Below are positions 12,601 to 25,659 of a stretch of 64,000 nucleotides of DNA, piece by piece; position 1 is the first letter of the stretch, and the number at the start of each line of letters is the position of its first letter. Source of the stretch: Lingula anatina. Lineage: Eukaryota; Brachiopoda; Lingulata; Lingulida; Lingulidae. Where the stretch lies: positions 364,079 through 428,078 of the forward strand of contig NW_019774569.1 in assembly GCF_001039355.2 (NCBI RefSeq). Direction: 5' to 3'. Position numbers and translations under genes: made by a program. A model generated the notes under the pieces. It saw nothing but the letters and a program-made list of their open reading frames with translations. It was not told the DNA's origin and searched no databases.

Positions 12601-15600
12601 TGTTTCTCAATTTATTTATTTATTTATTAAAATTTGTTTGTTTATATACCGTGTATTTAGTTACAACTTGGAAGCTGTAACGCATGTCATTCACATTTGG
12701 AGAAATCAACATCATTTATAAAGACACTGTATAACAACAACCATTAGGTGTGTTCTTCTTCACCTTTTAAAATTAAGTAAAATCAGGTTAGCATTGAATA
12801 TGTCTGGTCATTGAACCCAGAGCCCCACTGGGAGGATTTCCCAGGTTTAAAATTCAATATGTCTGGACGTTGATTGATCTTCATTGAGGTAGGCTCAGCA
12901 GGGAGCTAACAGGTGAAGTCGGTACATGTTATTTATTTATCTTTTTGAGTATCTTTCTGGGGAATTCATATTTGGTCTCTGTTTTGTATTAGGGTATTTA
13001 ACTAAAACAATTATGTAAATTAAATTATATTTTGAGACCAGGCCAAAAATGATAAGTTGAAAATCAGTTGGGGATTTTTTTTTTATTTTGTAAATATCAC
13101 ATGACAAAGTTCATACATTTCTGTCCTAACAGATCACAGATTATGTAATGATTATAAATGCCTTTGCTCCCATTTTGGAAAGGAAGCTAGGAGAGGTTGG
13201 AGATCCAAATTGCTCAGTAGCGCAGTGGGAATAGACAGGACCAAAAAGGGTTATTAATTGGTTCTTTACCAACCAAAAAGGTTTAACAATTGGTTCTTTT
13301 AAGATAAGTTGCAGCTTATCAGTGTCTGAAATCAGCAGGCTGCACCCGTCTTGCCAAAATAGGTATGTTGCCAAAGTAGGTACATGTATGTCTCAGATTC
13401 TTCTAACAACTGCAAAAAAAGAAAGAAAAAAAAAGTGACTGAATGCTCAGCTGGAACTTAAAGCAATAATAACTCTTCCTTTGAGATTAAAAAATCCGCA
13501 TGAAATACATTGTAAACAACGCATGGAAATATATTCTATTGTATTTTACCACTAAAACGGCCGTTATTGTAGGAAAACTAAAATCTGTGCTTGTCAATAG
13601 GACTTTCGATCCCTTTTTTCCGGTCGACAAGTGCATTCGTTGCTAATGACGTAATGGTGTCACGCGGATTCTCGCGTTCATTCGAGACCAAACTAACATA
13701 ACGGGAAACCCTCAGACGTAAGTTGCGAGTTTTTGTACAGTGCGTCGGATAACGAAAAGCCCAGAATGGCACACATTGTGGATATAAATGCATTTTTAAC
13801 AAAAAGACGAATATATCTCATGAATCTTATATAGTGTTGTTGTTGTCTGCTTTTCCCGCGGTTTTAAGTAGGTCACCAGTGACTTTGCAATGTCAGAGAG
13901 AGCTCCGTCAGTTAAAATCTCTTAAGAGATTTTAACAAAAAACCGTACGTTTAGGAAAAAAACCCTGGATTAACTTTGAATGCAGGAATGGGGTCGTTGG
14001 CCATTGGTAAGTACGGGAAAATTGCCGTTTTTTCCAGGAAAATCCAATTTTTGGCCAAAACGAAGAGTTATTATGACTTTAAAGGTGAATTCGAAGAGAT
14101 TGATTGCTATAAAAAGAATAATTTAAAAGCTTATTTTATCAAATAAGTGGTCACCTGGGATCACATATATTAATGAAAATCCAAGTTCTTATTATAGATT
14201 TCATCCATTATGCTAAGAAATAAAAAACAAAAAAAAAAAAACATTAAAAAAGGAAGAAAAATACCTTGTGCACTTCAAGGGCATTTATCCAATTTCTGAG
14301 GGACCAAAATAGTAAGATAGTAATTCAAGTTGACTGCATTACCCTGGGCAGATAAGTCTTCCGATAAAAGGAAAACTGCTTTATCATGTCTTACATGGTT
14401 CCAGAATAGGAACTTTTTATATCACAAATCAATCTAATTTACCCCATAGGGGGAAATCAGCAAAAGTGCAAGACAAGCCAAGAGAATTAAAAATTGTACT
14501 CTGTTTCTGTGAGAAAAGTTGGATTTGTTCCCAAGTGATGTAAGCTGCAAAGTTGATGTCTCTTAATCAAATATAATATCTATTAAGGTTATCATAGCCA
14601 GACAATTTATTCCCATGTTCTATAACTGGATGATCAATACTGGAACTGGTGGTAACTAGTTACAGGCAGTTTCAATTGGCAAATTTGCTACATGCCATTG
14701 TATTACTATATGCTGTTGTAGTACTTAGTATAATAATAGGAATTGGCAGTTCATCAACATTCCTGTTAAAACCTTTTTAATAAACAGCCATGGGGCACAT
14801 GTATTGTACAGTTCATGGCTGCAGTAAACTGTGTTACATTACCATCCTCTGTATCCATCCACCTTGTCAGAGCGAGAGCACTGCGAGTTCCTTGGTATTA
14901 AAATACCTGGAAAGTAGTGATGGTGTTTTGCTTTAAAGCAATTAGTACAGTGATTACTCATAGTCCTAAAATGCAGGTCAGGTTTGGAACTGTTGGTATT
15001 ATTATTATTGTTGTAATCATTTGTTTGTTCATTTGTTTCTTTCTTTTTGTATAAAATTACTTACAGCTGCTGAGCATTTGATTCTTGTCCAAGATTTTCA
15101 ATCCTTATTTTGCAATCACCATTTCTAGGAATAAGGTCATGGAGATTTGGTTTTCAGATTTTCTTGGAATACAGGATATGAAAGTCCAATTTCATTGTTT
15201 ACTTAATGTTAACCCAGTTGTTCAGATATACACACTGACAAAATTTGAATCACTGTATCTCAAACAATACTAATTAAAAGGTTTTAGAGTACATAAACAG
15301 ACTTGTAGCATTTATGAAGAATACAGTGTACTAGTAGATATCAACAGGTTGGTTTATAAATAGTGTGAGGAGAAAGTGGTAAAAGTTACTCTACATGTTC
15401 TAGCTAACACATACCAGATGAAACATTGGAAACACTTTCACTTTGCCAATACTGCAAGACAACAAAGAAAGTAAAAAACATTCCTTGAGAAAAAAAGACA
15501 ATTCATTTTAACTTATAAAAGAAGTGCAACAAAATCGAGTTAGATTCATTTGAAACTGCATCTTTAGTGTCTGCTTTTACATTGCGTCCCAAAAAGAAAG

Positions 15601-18600
15601 TCAATAAAAGGTGAGAAGTCTGGAAATCCGAAGCTTAAGTGGTTGTTTGTGTTTGCAAATTGAGTCCTTATTAAGCTGACAGTTTGCCCTTTTTCTTCTC
15701 CCGCAGGTGTATTGTGTTTAATTCTCCAGAGGTGTGATATTTGTAGCCCTGTTTACACTTTGAAAAAAATATGCCTTGTTAGTGATCTTGGTTTGCTTTT
15801 GGTATCGTGTTCCAAAGAATACTTGGCACTGTCTGCATTTCTGAACTAGATTTGTCAGATATATCTACTTATTTCAATTCTTTAATTTTCTTCGTTATGC
15901 TCTAAATTTTTTTCTGTTGGGTTTTCATATCGACTTTTTGTGAAAAATCTTAGTGTGTGAAGGTTGCATCTAATATACATGGGCCTTGCTGTGTGTACCG
16001 ACATGTAGAACTTCATAGGGCCACTGTTCTTGTCTAAACTTGCCAATACAGAGAGGTTTTCCCAGGACAAGCAAGTGCGTTTTAATATCACCAGAATTTC
16101 ATCAGCTTAGGCTAAGCCGATTGCACTTAGCAAGAGTCCCCTCCCCCCAGAGTTGGGCCAACCTAACTATAACCATATATGTTTATCTGAATGCTACCCG
16201 AGACCAACATTTATAGTCCAAATGTTCTTTGAACCAAGCTAAGGTAAGCCATCCCTGGGTTAAGGCTCCGTTCACATGCAATGTCTATTTTCTAAATTCT
16301 GTTTTCTATTCGCGCTATCTTATGATCATGGTCTGTGCCCTGAATATCCCGCCGCGTAATTACTGGCAGCGCGAGCCAGTTACTTATAGTAACTTATAGT
16401 AACTGGCTTGCGCTGCCATTAATTACGCGGCGGGATATTTAGGGCACAGACCGTGATCATAAGACATACCGCGAATAGAAAATAGAATTTAGAAAATAGA
16501 CATTGCATGTGAATGAAGCCTAAGCCTTCCCATGAACTGAAACATGTTAACTGTTACATGTACAGGTACTCCTAGCTAGTGAAAACTATACTCAGTATAT
16601 GTATATGTACTGGCCAGATGTTGGGTAGAGCCACATAATCTTGCCTAATAAACCCATAATATAGACCAGGCTTTATGCGTGAAAAAGTTCAGGATATAGC
16701 ATCTGGAGTTACATGTAGTAAACATGCAGTGTTTGGGAGAGATGCAGAAGTGGACAGAAAGAAGAAAAAAAAGAAAGTAAAAAAAAAAAGAAAAAAAATC
16801 ATGAGGTTATACCAGGTACTAATTACAAGGGCTTTCTAGAAGGCGTGGGCCAAGTTTTCTGTCTGTAATTAAATTGTTTCATTGTTTTGTATATATAGTA
16901 CCTTCATGTAACTTTAAGCTGAGCTGGCTTATGTTTTACAATTAATGAAGCATGCTTGATAAATGCCTTATTTAATTAGAGGTGAATGTATAAGCACCAT
17001 GTTTACAACTTCTTGCACACGGATTTTCTGAGAAGTAAGTTTTCCAGGAAAATTTTTGAGTGTCATTTAAGGACATTGACATTTAACTTCAATATAAAAG
17101 TTTTTTTGGTGCAAGAACTACACATGTATGATATGTGTACCTTATTATAATTTAATAAAAATTATATTTTAAATGCCAAATTCTTATCCAGAAGATAAAC
17201 TATTCACATTATATTATGAATACTCTTATGATTAATGATATAAACTTTAACTGATTAAAAGGCTTTTTGAAAGAAATTTATTGACACAGAGTTCAACAGG
17301 TTTGCGTGAACTGACAGTTACTGGAAACATCTCATTAGTCAGGTTCAGGCTCGGTGGACCATAGAGTTATTGGTCCAAAAGTTAATTGTGAAAGACATTC
17401 TGCTTTTTTAATTGAAGTGATATTGGGTGCATACCAATTAAAGTCACCTGTGATTTTAGGTGCAAACAAGCAATTACCAAGTTTTTAATAGGAGAGATAC
17501 TTCTACCACTGCACACAGCACCACCATGTACCCCCCACCCCCCCATTCCCATATGGACCCCTAAGAAAATGTAAATTTGGGAGTATAGGGTCAGGCCTTG
17601 TAAACAGATTAGGTGTTTACTAACACTACCCATGGCTCTTTTAGCACTAACACCCATATTAACTACATAACCCACAAATTAACCAGCACTACCAGAGTGG
17701 ATAAATGTTAGTGCTAGATATCACTTTGTTAGTGCTAAATAATTGTACAGTATGTTGATTAATTCATGGGTTTTTGGTTAATATGGTTGTTAGTGCAAAA
17801 GGATATGCGGGTAGTACGAGTGAACGCCTAATCCATTTATAAGGCCTGAGGGTTTACTAGTACAGTGCGTAGTACTCGATCACTGAATCTTCCGTTTGAT
17901 GCCATTACAGTATTCAAGTACAACTGGCAGATGAGTTCACTTTTAAGCTGTTAAGGTAGCAGTGCAAGACCCTCACATCCTCCACAAATGTTTTAAATCA
18001 GCAACCCGATCTTAGTTTTATCAGCAACCCAATCCTTATTTTATTAGCAACAGGATCTCCCTTGATTCAACATGCTGCAATGAGCAGTTAGAATAACCCA
18101 ATCTCGTTTTTTTCTAAGCAACATAATGTCTGTTTTTATCAGCAACAGGGCTGCCCATTGATTCAGCATGCTTTGAATAGCAGCTAAAACAACAGCCTGG
18201 AGACTTGGGGCTGATAACCAGGCTTAAACTTCCTCCTCCAAACAAGACCAGAGCATGATGAATTGTTCTAGTCCTGCTGATATTGAATGGAATGTAGGGT
18301 TTGGTCCGATAATGGGCCCTATGATCGAAATATGATTTAAAATGATCTGCACTAGTAGTTATTGTGTATATCATATGTAATTAATGATTCTGTGAAAAAA
18401 TGGACATTTTAAAGTTATTTTCATAGAATTTTGCTGATTTTACTGTTTGGAATTAGGTGCATGTCTGTTTATGAAATTAAACTTGTTGAAATAATTAATT
18501 TTTTTTCAATTTATCAATAGGAAAAAGATTCTTGACGAAGAAGAGTTCATGGAAAATATGGCCTACATCTCAAACACTTCTATAAAAATTAGAAGAAAAA

Positions 18601-21399
18601 AAAAGCTCTGAATTATGGTTATAAATAAATACATACAGGTATAGACTACAAGAAATTATATTATTGTTATCCTTTTGCTCATATGAATAAAAGCAAAAGA
18701 ATATAAAAAAGAATAACAAATTATATGGAAATTAATTCACTTTTCAGAGCTGTGCGTGAGGCCACGAGTGTCAGTCTGAACATGCGGGTTGGTCTCCACA
18801 CGGGGCGTGTGCTGTGCGGGGTGCTGGGGATGAAACGTTGGCAGTACGATGTGTGGAGTAATGACGTCACATTAGCGAATCACATGGAGTCAGGGGGCAA
18901 ACCAGGGTGAGTATGATGTCACATTGGCTAATCACATGGAGTCAGGGGGAAAACCAGGGTGAGTATGATGTCACATTGGCTAATCACATGGAGTCAGGGG
19001 GAAAACCAGGGTGAGTATGATGTCACATTGGCTAATCACATGGAGTCAGGGGGCAAACCATGGTGAGTATGATGTCACATTGGCTAATCACATGGAGTCA
19101 GGGGGCAAACCAGGGTGAGTATGATGTCATAGTTTTTTGCCTAACCAAATAAAATGGTGTAAATGTATGTTTTTACATGCCCTTTACAGTTTAATTTTGT
19201 ACAAAACATATATAAGATATTAACACAATGGAAATTAATGCACAACACACTGTCAGGGTACTGCAATATCACAGCAAACACAATTTCAGCTTACATGCTG
19301 GCACAGCTAATACATTATCTCACCTAACACACTGTCAAACAGGACATCCCAATTGTACACTCTCATTCTCTCTCTCTCTCTCTGTTTAGTGTGTGTGTTT
19401 GTCCTGTTTTTTTTTTTTTTTGCAGCTATGCATCTTGATTTTTCTCTTTCTTAATCATTTCTGATCAATTTCTTGGGTGTTAACTCCTATCCATTGGCTG
19501 AAGCTTATTGCGATTGTTAATCTTAGTTTTGTATTGTATTAAATACTTTCCTTATTTTAGCCGTGTTCATATTACAAAGGCCACGTTGGAGTGTCTTCAA
19601 GACCAGTTTGAGGTCGAGCCAGGCAATGGCATGGAGAGAGACAGCTATCTCAAAGAGCACAATATAGAAACTTTCTTCATAGTGGCCAAACATCCAAGAA
19701 GGGTAAGTCTAACGTGGATGTATCGATTAAATCATAAGATTCTTGAAAATGTATACAGAAAAGGATATATATGTATGGGAAAAAATAAAGGGTTACCTTT
19801 AATTATTTTTCAGTACTGTTCAATGAATTATTGTGTTTCACATTTAAATCACATATTTCTCCATGTACAGATACATATTTAGGAATATGTATATTGTCGT
19901 AATGGAGAAAAATATTAAAAAAATAGGACTACCTGTGATTTTGTGGCAATTTATTGACAGGTTGAATAACATATATTTCAGTTTCATTAATACTTATATG
20001 AAAAGTACTACTATGAATAGTTCATTTGCAATGAGCAATTTTTTTTTTTTGGAAAGTTTAATATATGCTACAGAATGTGTCTGACAGAATCACAAAGGGA
20101 GTTGTAAATTCAGATTCTACTGTTGGTCTAAAATTGGCCCATACCAGGTATTTGTTTGTCTTGACTTTGTGCTTTTTGGTTGTTATGTACAAACAGGATA
20201 AGTTAATCCAAGTTTTGAAAACAAGAACATCTTTATTCTATTATCAGGCAGAATCTCAGTTGATTTGGTGTTCTATAGATTGCAAGTTTCAGGGGCGGAT
20301 CCAGGGATATTTTCTGACAGTCTTCCAAATTATCTTTTTTTATCCATCCTCCATTTTTTGACCATCTTCCGATATAAAAAATTAGATACCCCTCAATGTA
20401 AATTTGAAAATCTGACCGTCTTCCGGAAGACCCAGAAGATGGCCTCAATCTGCCCCTGAGTTTCATAGGACAAAATTTTAGTAGAAGCAGCTAGTAAACA
20501 CTTAAATCATTCATATTAAACATTTTCAAAATTGAATGATTTCAAAAAAGATTCTGTCAGGGTTTTTTCCCTATATACCAGGTGGTCACCATAAATCATG
20601 TCCATTACCCAAAGTGGTCACATGTGGGAGGATAAAACCAGTGGAGAAAAACTTGGCAGAGCTGATTTACACCTCCTAAAATCAGGATCTCCCCTTGAAC
20701 GCTCCTGGATTGCCTGAATGTTAAAAAACATTTAATTGAGAAATTTCAAAAAGTAAATATTGGATTGTTTCATTGAATTATACTCTTAACAGAAGTTCAC
20801 GTTGTAAAATTGGTTCACACAGTAAAAGCACTGCTTGGGTGAGAAGTTTTTGGTTGGTGGTTCGGTGTTGTTCAATGATTGAACCAGTTAACCAGTGTAA
20901 ACATACCTACTAATCCTGCCTAGTGGTCACTCTGTTGGTCAGGTCATAGGTCCAACTGGTTAGACAGGTCAGACAGGAAGAAACTATAAAATACAACATT
21001 TATGAAACAGTCAATCCTTGTCGAGGAACAGAGAAGTACTATGTTCTTGGTCACTTCAAGACATTTGGTCCTAGTTTTGAAAAAAAATTAATTAATGAGC
21101 TTTGTCCAGTGACAGGGGTGGTATATGCACACACAGTGTGATAATAGAGAATGGTGCAAACACCCTGAGTTTCAGAAAAAAATTGAAAATTCATACCTCT
21201 ACTGTCAGCTTGCCTCTGACATTGCTGCTGAGACTGCAGTGCCCTTTGAATCCCAGGGTGGATGCAAATTTACTTCTCATAAGAAACATAATTAGAAAGA
21301 ATGCATGTTGAGCTCAAAGAGGCAGTATTTTATACCCTTAAAGCCCCTCCCCATGTTCTTAAGTGTAATTGATCTGAACACCAGGGTTGTGTACTTATG

Positions 21400-21452
<53 letters not shown>

Positions 21453-24400
21453 TAATTATTGATATTTTCTAAATGTGAAATTTGAATAAACAAAAATTAT
21501 TTTAAAAAAGAGTAAGATGGATAGGAATTATAATATAGAATATTAAGGCTACTGCTATGTTAACGAGACTTCTGATTAAAACAGACTGAACAACAGACCC
21601 CATGGGAACACTGCAACCAGACAGCTTCTCTGGCTGGGGTGACCAGTTCAGAATAATGCAGTCAAAACTTAATGTATAACTTCTTAATGAAGTCAAGTTG
21701 CCCTTCCCTGCCCATGTTAATGGGATTTAGAATCTGTCTGGAGTGAGAATGAATCCAATAAGCTCTGTTTTAGAGGTCAGAGTAAATTTTCTCCATAATT
21801 GGGCTTCCAATTTCTTTCATTTTAGGTATTGATTCTTGAACTATTACATCAAGTTGCTTGCAGTGACTAATTATCTCAGATGGACCATAACTAGGAATAT
21901 GTATGCTTCATATAACAATAACCCGAACTACATTCAGATCAGTTTTCATGTGTATTGTATTTTTTGAAGTATTACAGGTATTGATTCTTGAACTATTACA
22001 TCAAGTTACTTGCAGTGACTAATTATCTCAGATGGACCATAACTAGAAGTTAGTGTGCTCCATGTCACAATAACTCTAGCTTCATTTAGATCAGTTTCAT
22101 GTATTTTATGAAGTAAAATAGGTATTGATTCTTGAACTATATTATATCAAGTTGCTTGCAATGACTAATTACCTGGGATGGATCATGTAACAATAACCCA
22201 AGCTTCATCTGGATCAGTGCCATGTATTCTATAAAGTATTTTATTACTACACTATACTTTCAACAGAAAGTAGACATGTTGATTGCAAGTGCCTCAGTGG
22301 GGTCTTATAGATCCCATTCTCATACCTAGATCCATCTGGCAGATTCGACCCATCTCTGAAGGGATTATCGATAAATTGTATTCAATTTAAGCGGCTTAGA
22401 TGTCTGGCACGCCTACTGAAGCTGCTAAAAGATAGTGAACTATCCCCAGACAGCTTCAGTAGGCATGCCAGATATCAGAGCCACTGAAGCTGAATGTAAT
22501 GCAGAGAGAACTCCTTGGGGATGGGTAAATCTAATTATGGGAATGGGGTCATAGCAAAATTACTCTCTTTATTGCCAGTCAAGAATAGTTTCAGTGTAAT
22601 AAGGTTTTGGTGGTGGTGGTGTTGTGTTTGGGGGGGGGGGGGGGGGGGTAGTCNACGATAGTGAACTACCCCCAAACTGCTTCAGTAGGCATGCCAGACA
22701 TCACAGCCACTTAAGCTGCATATAATTTAGAGAGAAACTCCTCGGAGATGGATCGATTCTGCTAGATCGATCTAGGTATGGGAATTGGGTCATAGCAAAA
22801 TTACTCACTTTATTGCCAGTCAAGAATAGTTTCAGTGTAATAAGGCAAATTCAAGGTTTTGGTGTGGGTGGGGGTGGGGGAGTCATGCCCTTCCCTTAAC
22901 TTCAGAAGCAATCACTTTGCCCTGCTCCCCCTCCCCCCCCCCCTCCCAGAAAAATAAAAAATAAATAAAAACTGCAAAGAGAAAAATGAGATTAATCAAA
23001 CATTTTTCCTCTAGCCATATAAATTACAGCAGAAATGTGCTCATTTACTATTTAATAATTGTTGTAAGATTCTCTCATTTTTATTACATAATAAATATGT
23101 ATAATACTCCCCTTCTTTAGCAAAAAACGGGAACCCCAAATGAAGTTAGTCATGAAGTGAACACTACCAGACATATTTCTGGCAGGGGTTTTAACCAGGT
23201 TCATGAAATGAACACGACCAGCCATATTTCTGGCAGGGGTTTTAGCCAGGTTTATGAAATGAACACGCCCAGACATATTTCTGGCTGGGGTTTTAACAAG
23301 TTCATGAAGTGAACATGACCAGACATATTTCTGGCAGGGGTTTTAATCAGGTTCATGAAGTGAACACGACCAGACATATTTCTGGCAGGGGTTTTAACCA
23401 GCCTCCAATTATTTCAGGCAGTAGTATTGATGTATTTCATCAAATTACAGGGCATGATCGCATTATCATTATCATGGAGAAATGTGGCTGATTGCCCTGG
23501 TCCAAGAGATACAGTATTTCTGCAAGCAGGCATGAATGATTTAATTTCTTAGCAATGGTGTATCATGTTATCATGGTAGGCAGTGGTGGATTTATGGAGG
23601 ACCCCCAGGACCCCCCCCTCCCTGACCCCTCCTCTGAATTCTGAAAAAAATCACACCAATGGTCCCCTCTTGAAATTAGAATTTTGACTAGCTAAACTAT
23701 AGTTATAAACAGTACCAAATTGCATTTTGTCCCCTAAAAAATACCAAAAAAATTCAGTGAGTTCCAAACTCCATGCCAAGGGGAACGGGGGGGCTTTGCA
23801 TCAGCAGCCTGTCATTCCTAAAAAACGCCCCCTCCCCCCCCCAAACAACCCTGGATTTACTCCTGCTAGGGTTCTGAACATGGAATGGGGAGTGGGGGGC
23901 AAAATGTAATTATCTACTAGCTAGATTTCTTAATGTGTAACAGCAAAACATTTTATGCCTGATGTGATGAATGATAAATTGATCCCAAAAAGTGAAATTG
24001 TAAAAATTTTAAGCCAGAACAGGTTCCCTTTCTCCATTGCTAATAATTACTAAGGTTGTTTGGACAGCTCTTAGTTCCAACATAAGAAAAAGTCATAAAA
24101 AATTGTCAAACCTCTTTTTTAAAGAAAATGCAAGACTTGAATGAAAATTCTAGAAATCATGTCTTCTTTCTGGACATCATAGAAGTATTCAGAGAGCTCC
24201 CAGATTTTGATTTCAAACTTGAGTAGCTATATATCCGTCATTCTAGGAAATGCTGTGGGCAGGCATATATACTACAAACCAAATGTAGAATACAATGTCT
24301 GATTAGTAAGCAGCAATAGATCAGGAATGATTCAACACTAAAATGCAATACCAGACTAGTTGGATATTTTTGTGTGCTTTATATCTGAGGTAATCTTTTA

Positions 24401-25613
24401 TGGGATTTCAGTGTGAAAAATGTAAGGTGCAAAAAAAAAGAAAAAAAAAATGAGGGTGCCAGTATACTGCAGGGCTTTAAATCTTGGATCTGCCCCTATG
24501 ACAGGTTTACACAGGAGTGAAATTTAGACCATAATCAGTCCAACTTTACTTGTCTGAACACACCTGAATATTTCCTACATTCAGATGGAAAAAAAAATGT
24601 GTAGGTTCAGCACTTCAGACAATCCTTCAATTGGTATCACTTTAGGCAGCACTAACAAGTGTTTTACAATGAAAAGGTTCTCACCAAAGATTAGTTCTGA
24701 ATGAGGCAGTGCTGCATAGAGTGCCATTTTGTGTGATCGATAGCCTGACTCATTTCTGGAAGACAGACCAAAAATAAAAAACAAAACCATCCATATGGTT
24801 TAACATTCAAGGCAATACACATATTGTAGAAGAGCTGGCAATAAAATGCTATGAAAGCCTTTAAAATGATAGCAACATTTGTAATTCACAGGAAAATTGC
24901 TCAGAGGGGAGAAGAATTGCAAAAATTGCGTATTTGATTAAGTATTTTTATGAATGCTGTTCATTTAAGAGAGCTAATGTATCCCTACTGGTACATCCAC
25001 TGAGGCCAGATGGAGCGGAATGTGGTATATACACCATAGTATGTACTTGTTCAGTGGCAGAATTAAGGGGGGGACATGTCAGGGTGGTCCTGACTCCCCC
25101 CCCCCTTCGGTTTCTGAAAAAAAAAAAATCACAGCAATATTCCCCTCTTGATATTAGAATTTTGAAGATTTGAATCATAGCTCTAAACTGCACCAAATGG
25201 CACTGTTTGCCCTCCAAAAGACCAAACCCCACACCAAGGGGGCAAGGGTCAGCTTCACATCCGATGTCTGTCATTCTTTAAAAACTGGACCCTTCACTTC
25301 AAACAATCTTGGATATGCCCCTGCTAGTTGGGCTGTGGTTGGTCCTCAAAAGCTTTTGGCAGTATTCGTTAGATGCATTTCTACGAGAAAATGTGCAATA
25401 TTCCAACAAACCTTCCCCTTCCGCCCATTAAGCTAGGAGAAGAGGGGACAGAGAATGTTATTGATCTGCTAAATAAATGTATAGTTTTTCTCTATAGATA
25501 TATGGTAATTGCTTGATAAATTTAAAAAAATTAATAAACATTGTTTTGAAATGATGGTAAAAAGAAATTGTAATAATAAAAACCAAAGTTATTGAAGTTC
25601 TGACAGACATTTC

Positions 25614-25659
<46 letters not shown>

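Larger units (their letters stand above)
12475..18747 (+). other. Cyclase intron 4 (6.3 kb)
   Basis: No coding sequence supported. Contains the elements at 13,455, 16,264 and 17,592, a degenerate palindrome fragment near 16,100-16,220, and diffuse GCAACA-bearing direct repeats near 17,990-18,190. The rest is unremarkable AT-rich intron. Confidence 0.75.

Noticed and set aside
15690-15735. Exon-like stretch in intron 4 (CTTCTCCCGCAG acceptor, 25 bases, then GAGGTGTGA)
   Set aside because: Exons 4 and 5 join in frame without it and it has no cyclase homology; probably a chance pseudo-exon.
18525-18611. Open stretch after CAATAG before exon 5 ([12 protein letters not shown]...)
   Set aside because: It is not needed by the frame and has no clear donor or homology to cyclases.
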